Origin: Flavobacterium luteolum
GTDB taxonomy: Bacteria; Bacteroidota; Bacteroidia; Flavobacteriales; Flavobacteriaceae
Direction: 5' to 3'
Assembly: GCF_027111275.1 (NCBI RefSeq)
Contig: NZ_CP114286.1
Location: 2,418,001 to 2,482,000 of the forward strand
DNA: 64,000 nt
Within the stretch, counting starts at the first letter, position 1. Every line of letters begins with the position of its first letter. Shown here piece after piece: positions 45,287 to 53,267 of the stretch. The position numbers were made by a program, and so were the translations under genes. The notes under the pieces were generated by a model. That model had not been told where the DNA came from and searched no databases. It saw only the letters and a list, made by a program, of their open reading frames with translations.

Positions 45287-46336
45287 ATGGTTAAGATAAA
45301 AAATGAAACTAGAAGAAATAAAACGTTTCATATACTAATAACAATTATTGCGTGTGTGCTTGTTATAAGCGGTGTTATTTTAGGGATTTGGTTTTATGTG
45401 TTCAACAGAAATCACGAAGAAACCAATGACGCGCAAGTCGAACAATATGTAACGCCAATTATGTCGCGTATTACGGGTTATGTGCAGGAAGTTCGTTTTA
45501 ACGAAAATCAGTTTGTGCATAAAGGAGATACTTTGGTTGTAATTGACAATCGTGAATATAAATCAAAATTGAATGTGGCTCTTGCCGATGTTCAAAACGC
45601 ACAGCAAAATAGCGTTGTGGCGCAGAAAAATGCTATAAATACGGCAAGTGCAACAGCGATTAACGAAGCGCAATTAGAAGCTGCAAAATCGAATCTTTGG
45701 AAAACCAAATTAGAATACGAAAGATACAAAGCTTTGGTAAGCGAAGAAGCGGCTACTTCTCAGCAATTAGAGAAAGTAAAGGCAGATTACGAATCGGCTC
45801 AGGCGCATTTTCAGGAAATGAAAAATAGAATTCATTCATCTGCTTTAAGTACTTCTGTTGCCGAAGCAAATGTTCCGACAACGCAAACCAATATTGCTTC
45901 AAAACAAGCTGTTGCAGATAATGCTGCTTTATTTCTTTCGTACACCATAATTACAGCGCCTTATGATGGCTGGGTTGGAAAACGAACTTTACAGCCTGGA
46001 CAATTGGTAAAAGAAGGTCAGTCTTTATTATCAATTGTAAGTAAAGAAAAATGGATTACGGCGAATTTTAAAGAAACGCAATTGCAATATTTAACCGTTG
46101 GGCAAGATGTTGAAATTAAAGCCGATGCTTTGAGCGATAAAACTTTTGTTGGTACAATTGCTTCTTTATCGCCAGCGAGCGGGGCAAGATTTTCATTGCT
46201 TCCTCCAGATAATGCAACGGGTAACTTCGTAAAAATCGAACAAAGAATTCCAGTTAGAATTCAGTTGAAGGACAGCGACAAACAAGCCGACTTTTTAAGA
46301 GCGGGAATGAATATTACTGTGATCGCAGCACACTAA
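45287..46336 (+). CDS. EmrA-like membrane fusion protein
   Basis: 349 residues. N-terminal TM (HILITIIACVLVISGVILGIWFYVF), split lipoyl domain (TPIMSRITGYVQEVRFNENQFVHKGDTLVVID and ITAPYDGWVGKRTLQPGQLVKEGQ), an Ala/Gln-rich coiled coil and a C-terminal beta-barrel. NDAQVEQYV is the EmrA/HlyD_D23 pattern. Ends 1 bp before the MFS gene. Confidence 0.93.
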   Translation: MVKIKNETRRNKTFHILITIIACVLVISGVILGIWFYVFNRNHEETNDAQVEQYVTPIMSRITGYVQEVRFNENQFVHKGDTLVVIDNREYKSKLNVALADVQNAQQNSVVAQKNAINTASATAINEAQLEAAKSNLWKTKLEYERYKALVSEEAATSQQLEKVKADYESAQAHFQEMKNRIHSSALSTSVAEANVPTTQTNIASKQAVADNAALFLSYTIITAPYDGWVGKRTLQPGQLVKEGQSLLSIVSKEKWITANFKETQLQYLTVGQDVEIKADALSDKTFVGTIASLSPASGARFSLLPPDNATGNFVKIEQRIPVRIQLKDSDKQADFLRAGMNITVIAAH

Positions 46337-46337
46337 A

Positions 46338-47921
46338 ATGGAAGATAAAAGTATTTTTAAATCATGGGTTCCAAAATGGGCAATCATTACAATTTTGTTT
46401 GTTTGCCTTTTGCATTCCATGATTTTATTGGGAGTTTATACGTCAAACGTAACGTATGCGGCAAGTTTTCTGGACATTGAGCCCGAAGATTTGCAGTACG
46501 CGATGTGCGTTACGTATGGAACTCTGTTGGCGACAATTCTTATAGAAAGCCGATTTTCGAGTTTTTTCCCTGCCAAAAATTACCTCATGGGCGTTTATTC
46601 CTTAATTGGAGTTACGATTGTGACGTCGGGTTATGTCGATAATTTTGCGGTTTTTCTATTGCTGAGAGTTGCCGAAGGAATCTTAATGGCGCTTCCTGCC
46701 ATTACCATCAGACAATTGCTTATTGAGCAGTTTGATTCTAAAAATGCCATTATAATTGGTTTTTCCTTTTATTATGGTTCTCTACTGTTGTCTACGCCTT
46801 TTATTATGAATATTGCGGTTTGGTTTCTGGATCATTACGACTGGAAATACATGCTGTATGTTTCGGGCGGACTGCAGGTTTTAAATGTCTTTTTAATCTT
46901 GGTTACTTTTCGTGGGCACCGAACAACAAAGAAAATTCCGTTGTATCAAATCGACTGGATGAGCTATTTTTTGGTTTTAACAGCTATTCTTTGCGGTGCC
47001 TACTTTTTTGTGTATGCCGAGAAAAAATATTGGTTCGAATCTTCTCAAATGGTTTTAATGCTTATTACGGCACTTATTACGGGAGGTTTGTTCATCTTCA
47101 AAGAGCTTTTGGTTAAAAGGCCAACTTTTAATTTTGAAGTTTTTAAATATGCCAATCTAAGAATTGGGTTTTTATTGTTTTTCCTGTTTTATATCAGCAG
47201 AGCAACGCTGAGTCTTTGCCATTCGGCGATGTATTCGATTTGGAATTGGGATCCGTCTCGAGTTGCGGGCGTGCAATACATTAACGGACTCGGAAATATT
47301 ATCGGATTGGTTTTGGCGGCTTTTTTCTTGATGAAATCGCTTTCGACCAAAATCATTTTTCTGATTGGTTTTTCGCTAATTGCCTTGTATCATTTTTGGT
47401 TTACGTTTCTTTTTGTGCCCGATGTGGCTTTGTCAGATATTATTGTTCCGTACTTTTTGCAGGGCATCGGAGTTGGATTGTTATTTGTTCCGTTAATTCT
47501 CTTTACTACTTCTTCGGTTCCTGCAAATATGGCGGTTTCTTCTGGAATTGTCGGCGTTTCTGGACGTTTCTGGGGAAGCACGATTGGTTTTTGCGTCATG
47601 CAGAATGCAACTGTATTTCTAAACAAAAAACACTTTTTGAAACTTAGTCAGTTTGTGACTGGCGAAAATCCCGAAGCGCAACAAAACATTGCAAATGCTA
47701 CACAGAGTTTTATTGCCAAAGGATATTCGGCAGATAATGCGAATGTTCTAGCTATGAAAAAGATTTTTGGAAGCATTGCCAAACAGTCGACTTTATTGGC
47801 CGATATGGAGATTTACACCATTGTGGGTTATGGTTTGTTGGTTTTGATTATTCTTATTGCATGTAATCAGCATTTGAGACAGACTATGACTTTGGTGAAA
47901 AGTAAGATTTGGATTGGGTAA
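46338..47921 (+). CDS. EmrB-like MFS transporter (DHA2, 14 TM)
   Basis: 527 residues, about 14 TM helices. MFS motif A region and a proton-relay Arg in LLLRVAEGILMALPAITIRQLLIE; motif C-like FLQGIGVGLLFVPLILFTTSSVP. With the TolC and EmrA-like genes it forms a drug/solute exporter using the proton gradient. The periplasmic loop in the C-terminal part (ENPEAQQNIANATQSFIAKGYSADNA) is a DHA2 feature. Confidence 0.9.
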   Translation: MEDKSIFKSWVPKWAIITILFVCLLHSMILLGVYTSNVTYAASFLDIEPEDLQYAMCVTYGTLLATILIESRFSSFFPAKNYLMGVYSLIGVTIVTSGYVDNFAVFLLLRVAEGILMALPAITIRQLLIEQFDSKNAIIIGFSFYYGSLLLSTPFIMNIAVWFLDHYDWKYMLYVSGGLQVLNVFLILVTFRGHRTTKKIPLYQIDWMSYFLVLTAILCGAYFFVYAEKKYWFESSQMVLMLITALITGGLFIFKELLVKRPTFNFEVFKYANLRIGFLLFFLFYISRATLSLCHSAMYSIWNWDPSRVAGVQYINGLGNIIGLVLAAFFLMKSLSTKIIFLIGFSLIALYHFWFTFLFVPDVALSDIIVPYFLQGIGVGLLFVPLILFTTSSVPANMAVSSGIVGVSGRFWGSTIGFCVMQNATVFLNKKHFLKLSQFVTGENPEAQQNIANATQSFIAKGYSADNANVLAMKKIFGSIAKQSTLLADMEIYTIVGYGLLVLIILIACNQHLRQTMTLVKSKIWIG

Positions 47922-48027
47922 GAAAGTTAAATTGTAGTTTTTTTATTGGAAATAATGTTTTTTGAAAGATTATTCTATTAGTTTTGTTTTAACTAATTCA
48001 AAATCAAGTCCAAAATCTTAAGAACCT

Positions 48028-49038
48028 ATGAGGAAAATTGTATTCTTTCTATTTGCTATCACAATGATTTCTTGTTCGAGTGATGACAATGAAAATGTAG
48101 CTATTATTCAATATGATAAAGTAAGTACTGTTGCGGCAGGGGTCTTTAAGCCAAGAGATTTATTTCCTACGGCATTGACTATTGACGGAAATGGAAATAT
48201 ATATGTAGGAAGTTTTGAATCTGATCAGATAAGAAAAGTAGATAAAAATGGCGTTGTATCAGTTCTTGCTGGATCTGGAGAATATAGTGAGATAGATGTA
48301 AATGGGCAGGGCGAAGAAGCTGTTTTTACAACAATTGTTGATTTAAATACAGATTCTAAAGGAAATATATATTTTTCAGGTTCTCATGATAGAACTTTGA
48401 GAAAAATTACTCCAGACGGCTTAGTGACTACTTATCTGACAGAAGCAGAAATGGGACGCCAGGCTTTTGGTTTTCTTATTGACAAAGAGGATAATTTGTA
48501 TATTTCTGATGCAACATCCATATTAAAATTTAATCCAAAAGGGACATCAACTGTTTTGGCTGGAAAACCTGATGCATGGGGACATAATGATGGTAAAGGC
48601 GAAGAGGCACGTTTTAGTTCTGCGCAGTTTATGGCGAAGGATAGTAGAGGTAATTTATACATGAAAGAAAATGTTGGTGCCGAAGGGATTCGAAAAATAA
48701 CACCAGAAGGACTTGTAACTACAATTAAAATTACGGTAAAACAAGATGGAGTCTATGTGCCGTATGTAGGTTTAGAAGACGCACAAGGGTTGGCTATAGA
48801 TAAAAATGACATTATATACATATCGACATCTAATAATAATATTTTACAGATTACGCCTGACGGAAAAGGGAAATATTTATTAGGAGAAGGTGATAGGCCT
48901 AGCGGATATAAAGATGGTTTGGTTGGTGAAGCATTAACCTCTAATATAGGAAGAATCGCTTTTGATGAAAATGGGGATCTTATTATGATCGAGAATAGAA
49001 AAAACGGAATTAACGTACGTAAATTATCTCGAAAATAA
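48028..49038 (+). CDS. NHL-repeat lipoprotein
   Basis: 336 residues. Lipobox ITMISCSSDDN. About five NHL blades follow (PTALTIDGNGNIYVGSFESDQIRKVDKNG, TDSKGNIYFSGSHDRTLRKITPDG, AKDSRGNLYMKE, AIDKNDIIYISTSNNNILQITPDG). Surface beta-propeller of unknown ligand. A -7 box TAGTTTTG is at 47979-47986. Confidence 0.85.
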   Translation: MRKIVFFLFAITMISCSSDDNENVAIIQYDKVSTVAAGVFKPRDLFPTALTIDGNGNIYVGSFESDQIRKVDKNGVVSVLAGSGEYSEIDVNGQGEEAVFTTIVDLNTDSKGNIYFSGSHDRTLRKITPDGLVTTYLTEAEMGRQAFGFLIDKEDNLYISDATSILKFNPKGTSTVLAGKPDAWGHNDGKGEEARFSSAQFMAKDSRGNLYMKENVGAEGIRKITPEGLVTTIKITVKQDGVYVPYVGLEDAQGLAIDKNDIIYISTSNNNILQITPDGKGKYLLGEGDRPSGYKDGLVGEALTSNIGRIAFDENGDLIMIENRKNGINVRKLSRK

Positions 49039-49082
49039 TCAAAATTTAATTTTATATAATAGAGGTAGATAAAGCGATTCAG

Positions 49083-49090
49083 TATATTTG
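49083..49090 (+). promoter_or_regulatory. -7 box of the HAD gene
   Basis: TATATTTG, 27 bases before the ATG at 49118; no TTG at the standard spacing. Confidence 0.5.
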
Positions 49091-49117
49091 AAGATAATAA
49101 AATAACAAAACAAGTAT

Positions 49118-49777
49118 ATGAGCCAGCAATGTGTAATTTTTGATATGGATGGCGTGATTTCGCATACAAATCCGCATCATGTAATCGCTTTTGAAAAGTT
49201 TTTCGATAAATATAATATTCCGTACACGAAAGAAGAATTTGAAGAACATATGTACGGAAAACACAATAGTTATATCATGACGCATTTCTTCAAGCGCCCA
49301 ATTGCGGGAGAAGAACTGATAAGATTAGAAGATGAGAAAGAAGGGATGTTTCGTGAGATCTACAAAGACAAAGTCGAAACGATTCCGTACTATATGGACT
49401 TTCTAAACGAATTAAAATCTCGTGGTTTCAAAACTGCAGTTGCAACATCTGCGCCTCGTGCGAATCTTGATTTGATTGCAAATGCTTTGAAGCTAGGCGA
49501 AAAAATGGATTCGATGATGTCAAGTGAAGATGTTACGTTTCATAAACCAAATCCAGAAGTATATTTAAAATCGGCAGAAAGAGTTGGCGTTTCTCCTTCT
49601 GATTGCGTGGTTTTCGAAGATTCTTTTTCGGGTATTACAGCAGGGCTAAATGCCGGAATGAAAGTAGTGGGCGTTTTGAGCACGCATACAAAAGAACAGC
49701 TTCCGCCATGCGATTTTTATATTAATGATTATAGTGAAATCAATGTGGATAAGATTTTAGAATTATTAGGGAAATAA
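49118..49777 (+). CDS. HAD hydrolase, beta-phosphoglucomutase-like
   Basis: 219 residues. Motif I is FDMDGVISHTNPHH, with Asp nucleophile and acid; motif II is VATSAPR; motif III is FHKPNPEVYLKSAERVGV; motif IV is VVFEDSFSGITAGLNAGMKVVGV. The helical cap (about 18-80) is of the subfamily C1 type. Probable sugar- or nucleotide-phosphate phosphatase or mutase. Confidence 0.9.
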   Translation: MSQQCVIFDMDGVISHTNPHHVIAFEKFFDKYNIPYTKEEFEEHMYGKHNSYIMTHFFKRPIAGEELIRLEDEKEGMFREIYKDKVETIPYYMDFLNELKSRGFKTAVATSAPRANLDLIANALKLGEKMDSMMSSEDVTFHKPNPEVYLKSAERVGVSPSDCVVFEDSFSGITAGLNAGMKVVGVLSTHTKEQLPPCDFYINDYSEINVDKILELLGK

Positions 49778-49817
49778 ATTCCAATTTTTTAAAATCCCAA
49801 ATTCCAAGTGATACGAG

Positions 49818-49856
49818 ACCTTTGTCAAAGTTTTAAACTTTGACAAAGGTTTTTTT
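49818..49856 (+). terminator. Terminator after HAD gene
   Basis: ACCTTTGTCAAAGTTT / AAACTTTGACAAAGGT stem followed by T residues. Confidence 0.88.
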
Positions 49857-49875
49857 CATATTGTAACCACAATCT

Positions 49876-50002
49876 TGTCATTTCGACGAAGGAGACTCGA
49901 GCGATAGCGAATAGGCGAAGCAAATCTCCGTAAGTAACTCCGCAACGAAAAGCCAATCTTTGTAGAGCTTCTCGTGGAGATTCCTCGTTCCTCGGAATGA
50001 CA
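49876..50002. repeat. 127-bp inverted-repeat element
   Basis: TGTCATTTCGACGAAGGAG at the left is mirrored imperfectly by CTCGTTCCTCGGAATGACA at the right. The core has GCCAATCTTTGTAGAGCT, the same as the element at 25133-25230. Confidence 0.8.
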
Positions 50003-50045
50003 AACTAGAAGGATATGCTTTATGGAATAAGAAAGTTAAATGAAT

Positions 50046-50074
50046 TGCCTCCTGCTTTAGCTGGAGGTTTTTTT
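50046..50074. terminator. Hairpin at the end of the YcxB-like gene
   Basis: GCCTCCTGCTTTAGCTGGAGG palindrome followed by T residues on the plus strand; it touches the stop codon region of the minus-strand gene. Confidence 0.65.
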
Positions 50075-50579
50075 ATGTTTGAGAGGGAAGGGCTTTAGCC
50101 GAAATCTGTTTGTTTTTAATCTTCAAAAAAACTTCATTTCTAAACCAATTTTCATCTTCTTGAGTTTTAAAAATTCGTTTTGGAAGGAAGATTGTTTGTC
50201 CTTTGGTGTAGTATAAAAGATAGAGGTCATTTAGTTCGAAAACTTTTACAAAATTTTGCATAGGAACTGTACTATTAGATATTTCCCCCATTCCAGAAAT
50301 AATTCTATCTGAGAATATTTCATGTTGTCTTTCGTAGAAAATAATCTTATTGTCTTTTGAATTTGTAAAAATCCAATATTTATAAATCGTAAGAATAGGA
50401 TACATAAAACCAACAACTATAATAAAAATGCTAAAAGAATCTTTCTTTCCAGTAAAAAGAACGAATGCAGAAAACATCCACATAAAAAGAAATAACCATC
50501 CTCGTCTTTTTAACTCAAGTCTAACGAGGAATATGAAATATTCTTTTTTTGTAAGTTGAAATTTTTTGGTTTTAATCAT
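50073..50579 (-). CDS. YcxB-like membrane protein
   Basis: 168 residues. Two adjacent TMs (LFLFMWMFSAFVLFT and SIFIIVVGFMYPILTIY) precede a YcxB-like C-terminal beta domain (IIFYERQHEIFSDRIISGMGEISNSTVPMQNFVKVFELNDLYLLYYTKGQTIFLPKRIF). Function unknown. It lies 25 bp downstream of the XRE regulator gene and may share its transcript. Confidence 0.75.
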   Translation of the reverse strand: MIKTKKFQLTKKEYFIFLVRLELKRRGWLFLFMWMFSAFVLFTGKKDSFSIFIIVVGFMYPILTIYKYWIFTNSKDNKIIFYERQHEIFSDRIISGMGEISNSTVPMQNFVKVFELNDLYLLYYTKGQTIFLPKRIFKTQEDENWFRNEVFLKIKNKQISAKALPSQT

Positions 50580-50604
50580 TGGAGGTTAGGGGAAATCTTA
50601 AGAT

Positions 50605-50835
50605 TTATTTCAAAGGAAAGTCAAACAATTCTTTAAGTTCAACATCTAAAGCATTGGCAATTTTTGCAAGGGTCTTTATGCCCGTATTTACTTTAGCAAC
50701 TTCTAATCTTGCTATTTGAGATTTGTTAATATTACAGTCGTCAGCTAAACCTTGTTGGGATAAGCCTTTCTTTTCACGTAATTGTCTAACGTGAATACCA
50801 AGATTAACGAGAAAAGTTTCTTCTGAAATATTCAT
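50605..50835 (-). CDS. XRE-family transcriptional regulator
   Basis: 76 residues, a single HTH: LGIHVRQLREKKGLSQQGLADDCNINKSQIARLEVAKVNTGIKTLAKIANALDVELKELF. The size and layout are those of controller proteins and phage-type repressors. Divergent from the 79-residue orphan at 50922, with the palindrome TAGGCTA-AT-TAGCATA (50869-50884) between them. Confidence 0.9.
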   Translation of the reverse strand: MNISEETFLVNLGIHVRQLREKKGLSQQGLADDCNINKSQIARLEVAKVNTGIKTLAKIANALDVELKELFDFPLK

Positions 50836-50868
50836 ATTTCAAAAGTGGAAAGATTTATTTTGTTCATG

Positions 50869-50900
50869 TAGGCTAATTAGCATACAAATTATTATATTTG
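50869..50900. promoter_or_regulatory. Operator-like palindrome and -7 box in divergent region
   Basis: TAGGCTAATTAGCATA (50869-50884) is a near-perfect palindrome. TATATTTG (50893-50900) is a -7 box for the plus-strand orphan. The palindrome falls in the promoter spacer, so XRE binding would block it. Half-site TAGCAT is shared with the operators at 57617 and 60567. Confidence 0.6.
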
Positions 50901-50921
50901 CTTCAAATAAAAAATAAGACA

Positions 50922-51161
50922 ATGGCTACAAACGATCTTTCAAAAGAAACAGAAAAAAGACTCTTGGATTTTTTTAATAATGTTATTGATGCTAAAGATT
51001 TGGCAAAAGCAATACGGCAATTAAATTATGCAATTGCTTTAGTTGTTATGAAAGATGATGAAAGAGGATATGTTTATGCTCAAAAAGAAAACTTAGAAAA
51101 AGGTTTTTATTGGCTGAATGAATTAGCCGAAATTTTGCATCCGTATCTGGAAGTTGAATAA
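50922..51161 (+). CDS. Small orphan protein, paralogue of 26809-27042
   Basis: 79 residues from ATG 50922. Acidic, helical: LSKETEKRLLDFFNN, AKAIRQLNYAIALVV, GFYWLNELAEILHPYLEVE. Close relative of the 77-residue protein beside the TdeIII-like system. Divergent from an XRE regulator. No family recognised. Confidence 0.75.
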   Translation: MATNDLSKETEKRLLDFFNNVIDAKDLAKAIRQLNYAIALVVMKDDERGYVYAQKENLEKGFYWLNELAEILHPYLEVE

Positions 51162-51186
51162 GAGAAAATAACGTTCTAAAATATCT

Positions 51187-51308
51187 TCATTTCGACGAAA
51201 GGAGAAACTAAAAGCAAAACCGACAAAAAATTCCAGAGTGATTTCCGCAATTTTTTCATAGTTTGACAACCTGTTGGTGATGCTGAAAAGCTCCTTTCGT
51301 CAAGGTGA
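51187..51308. repeat. Inverted-repeat element, diverged copy
   Basis: TCATTTCGACGAAAGGAG (51187-) is mirrored by CTCCTTTCGTCAAGGTGA, 14 of 18 matching. Related ends to the elements at 25133 and 49876, but the core differs. Confidence 0.65.
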
Positions 51309-51355
51309 TAACCGTTCAATTTCAAATTTATATAGAAAGGTGACTAATAATTAAA

Positions 51356-51384
51356 TTGGTTGGATTGTTCAAAGAATATTTTTG
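51356..51384 (+). promoter_or_regulatory. Promoter of the 408-residue orphan
   Basis: TTG 51356-51358, 18 bp, TATTTTTG 51377-51384. It rules out the ATG at 51382 and supports the start at 51427. Confidence 0.75.
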
Positions 51385-51426
51385 TACTTTCATTTTCTAA
51401 TAGAAATCTTTAATTGCTGGTTTGAT

Positions 51427-52653
51427 ATGAAAAATGCACAATTTGAGCACCAAAGCATTGCTTATTCAAATTATATAAGGTTTTTTTATCCAGATATACA
51501 ATGGACGGAAACAATATATAAAGATCTATATGATATTTTGAGTAAGGACATAGGGTTGACTTTAGCAAGTTTAGGTGATTACTTTTTCGAAAAGTTCATT
51601 TTTTGTTTAAATGATAATTTGAGTGAAATAAAAAAGAAGGTTGGTGATTATGCGCAAAAGAATAGCTTTAATGATGTTCAAAAAGAATATATCTTTTATC
51701 ATAAACAATTTTTAGAAAAAAGAATCGACGAGCTTTTTGTGGAATTTAATTTGAAGAAAAAAATAGTTGAAAAAGAAGGGTTGATGTCAACTTACGATAG
51801 AATTTTAAAAGATTTAAAAGTTGTTGAAATCATTTTTAGATCTCAAATGGATCCTACAATACATTTAGGTAGTGGAATGGGATTGCCTAGATATTGTAAT
51901 GAGATTTTTATATTTTCAGATGTTGAATTGCTTAAAATTGTAAGCTATAAAAGTGAATATACATCAAGATTAGAAAATTCAAATAATAAATTATTGTTGC
52001 TAAATGAACTTGCAAACATTTATAATTTATCTATTGCGATTTATAATTTTTACGTTGATAATTTGCGTAATCACCCTGACAAGAAAGAAATTTTTAAAGG
52101 TGAAGATGCTAGACAACAAATTATAGATAGTACTGGATATTATAATTTTATAAATTATAGAGCAAGTTTCTGTTTTTTTGGAGTTGAGAAAAGTGAGATA
52201 GGCTCAACATTTTTGCAGAATGATTTTAGTTATAACTTTAAAAATGAAACGCTTGTAAATTTTTGCGTGCAACTATTAGAATTTATAAAGTTAAGTGGAG
52301 TTATAGCAGAAGGTAAAGTAAATTTACTTGAAGAAAAGAATCATCACCCTGATATTTTTACTGGAAACGATAATAAGGCATTTAACTTGTTTGATGAGTT
52401 TGCAAAAGAAGTAACAGATTATTATCAAGATTACTCTTTTATTTTTCAAAAAATGAAAGATGAAAATTTAATTGGTAAAAGAGTAATGCATAAGGAATTC
52501 ATGGAATGGTTGTTTAATAATAAATATATAAATGAAGGTTGTTATCAATTGTTTTTAGATAAAGAAAGTTTTTCAAAGAAATATGATAGAGGAATGAGGC
52601 CAACTCGATATTATAATATTAGGAATAAATTTTTTCTAGATAATTCCGATTAA
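51427..52653 (+). CDS. Unrecognised 408-residue protein
   Basis: 408 residues, no signal peptide or TM. Largely alpha-helical, rich in Phe, Tyr, Asn, Lys and Asp. Landmarks: YSNYIRFFYPDIQW near the start, RSQMDPTIHLGSGMGLPRYCNEIFIF (about 145-170), GYYNFINYRASFCFFG (about 235-250), and a Lys/Arg-rich end RPTRYYNIRNKFF. It lies alone with its own promoter, between an XRE/orphan pair and the tRNA-Leu integration site, where defence genes often collect. No function is claimed. Confidence 0.75.
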   Translation: MKNAQFEHQSIAYSNYIRFFYPDIQWTETIYKDLYDILSKDIGLTLASLGDYFFEKFIFCLNDNLSEIKKKVGDYAQKNSFNDVQKEYIFYHKQFLEKRIDELFVEFNLKKKIVEKEGLMSTYDRILKDLKVVEIIFRSQMDPTIHLGSGMGLPRYCNEIFIFSDVELLKIVSYKSEYTSRLENSNNKLLLLNELANIYNLSIAIYNFYVDNLRNHPDKKEIFKGEDARQQIIDSTGYYNFINYRASFCFFGVEKSEIGSTFLQNDFSYNFKNETLVNFCVQLLEFIKLSGVIAEGKVNLLEEKNHHPDIFTGNDNKAFNLFDEFAKEVTDYYQDYSFIFQKMKDENLIGKRVMHKEFMEWLFNNKYINEGCYQLFLDKESFSKKYDRGMRPTRYYNIRNKFFLDNSD

Positions 52654-52725
52654 TCGGAAAAAATTACCATAAATCGGAAATTAAACTGTTGGAATATTTG
52701 TGAAGAAATTTTAAATATATCACAA

Positions 52726-52935
52726 ATGAAAGTACAACAAGTAATAAGTTATTCAAAAAAACGATGGCGAAATAAAATCATTTTAGGACTAAAATGGTTA
52801 AATGAAAAAAAGGATAAATACAAAAAGGTAATAAATTTGGTTAGATTGGGTCTGAAAATCTATAATGTTTTTACTTGTTCTGAGATTTATGATTTTCTAC
52901 TTTATATAAAAAAAATGTTTGTAATATGGTTTTAA
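52726..52935 (+). CDS. Possible small basic protein
   Basis: 69 residues, very Lys-rich (KKRWRNKIILGLKWLNEKKDKYKK) with a hydrophobic end. AT-rich composition makes a chance ORF plausible. It lies between the 408-residue gene and the terminator at 52966. Weak call. Confidence 0.3.
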   Translation: MKVQQVISYSKKRWRNKIILGLKWLNEKKDKYKKVINLVRLGLKIYNVFTCSEIYDFLLYIKKMFVIWF

Positions 52936-52965
52936 ATCGATTAATAATATTCAAATTATCCCAAA

Positions 52966-53004
52966 AACAAAAAAGCTTCTGAAAAATCTTCAGAAGCTTC
53001 TTTT
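52966..53004. terminator. Old tRNA-Leu terminator, left of the element
   Basis: AAGCTTCTGAA / TTCAGAAGCTT stem; on the minus strand it ends in a T run. It follows directly the left att copy, as expected for the original downstream end of the tRNA-Leu unit. Confidence 0.85.
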
Positions 53005-53005
53005 A

Positions 53006-53036
53006 GTGCGGATAATAGGACTCGAACCTACACGCC
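53006..53036. other. att site, left copy (tRNA-Leu 3' end)
   Basis: 31 bp identical to 60870-60900, equal to the last 30 nt of tRNA-Leu(TAG) on the minus strand plus one base. After it the sequence departs from the tRNA (aaaacgttcg). It marks the left end of an integrated element. Confidence 0.93.
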
Positions 53037-53184
53037 AAAACGTTCGATCTTGTTTTTTATGATTACTTATTAAAATTAAGACTAAGTTCGCTTAATTTGT
53101 ATTATTTACGATGGTTTAAGCAATTTTTTAAGCGATAAATTAATGTAGTGAAATAGAATGCTATTTAATAAAATAGTAGAAATG

Positions 53185-53223
53185 TTTGGCAAATGTTTGG
53201 CAATTTTCTAAACCAGCCAAACA
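53185..53223. promoter_or_regulatory. Integrase arm-type sites, left
   Basis: TTTGGCAA at 53185-53192 and 53196-53203, 11 bp apart, and a reversed GCCAAACA at 53216-53223. The right end carries the same pair at 60795 and 60806. The 11-bp phasing puts both sites on one face of the helix. Confidence 0.65.
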
Positions 53224-53230
53224 TTTTTAA

Positions 53231-53238
53231 TATCTTTG
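53231..53238 (+). promoter_or_regulatory. -7 box of the integrase gene
   Basis: TATCTTTG, 30 bases before the ATG at 53268; no good -33. It overlaps the arm-site region, so integrase may repress itself. Confidence 0.5.
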
Positions 53239-53267
53239 TTTTGTTCAAATGTTCAAAACAAAATCAG

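Noticed and set aside
53006..53036. Second tRNA-Leu gene at the left end of the element
   Set aside because: Only the 3' 30 nt are present; acceptor 5' strand, D-arm and anticodon are missing. It is an att remnant.
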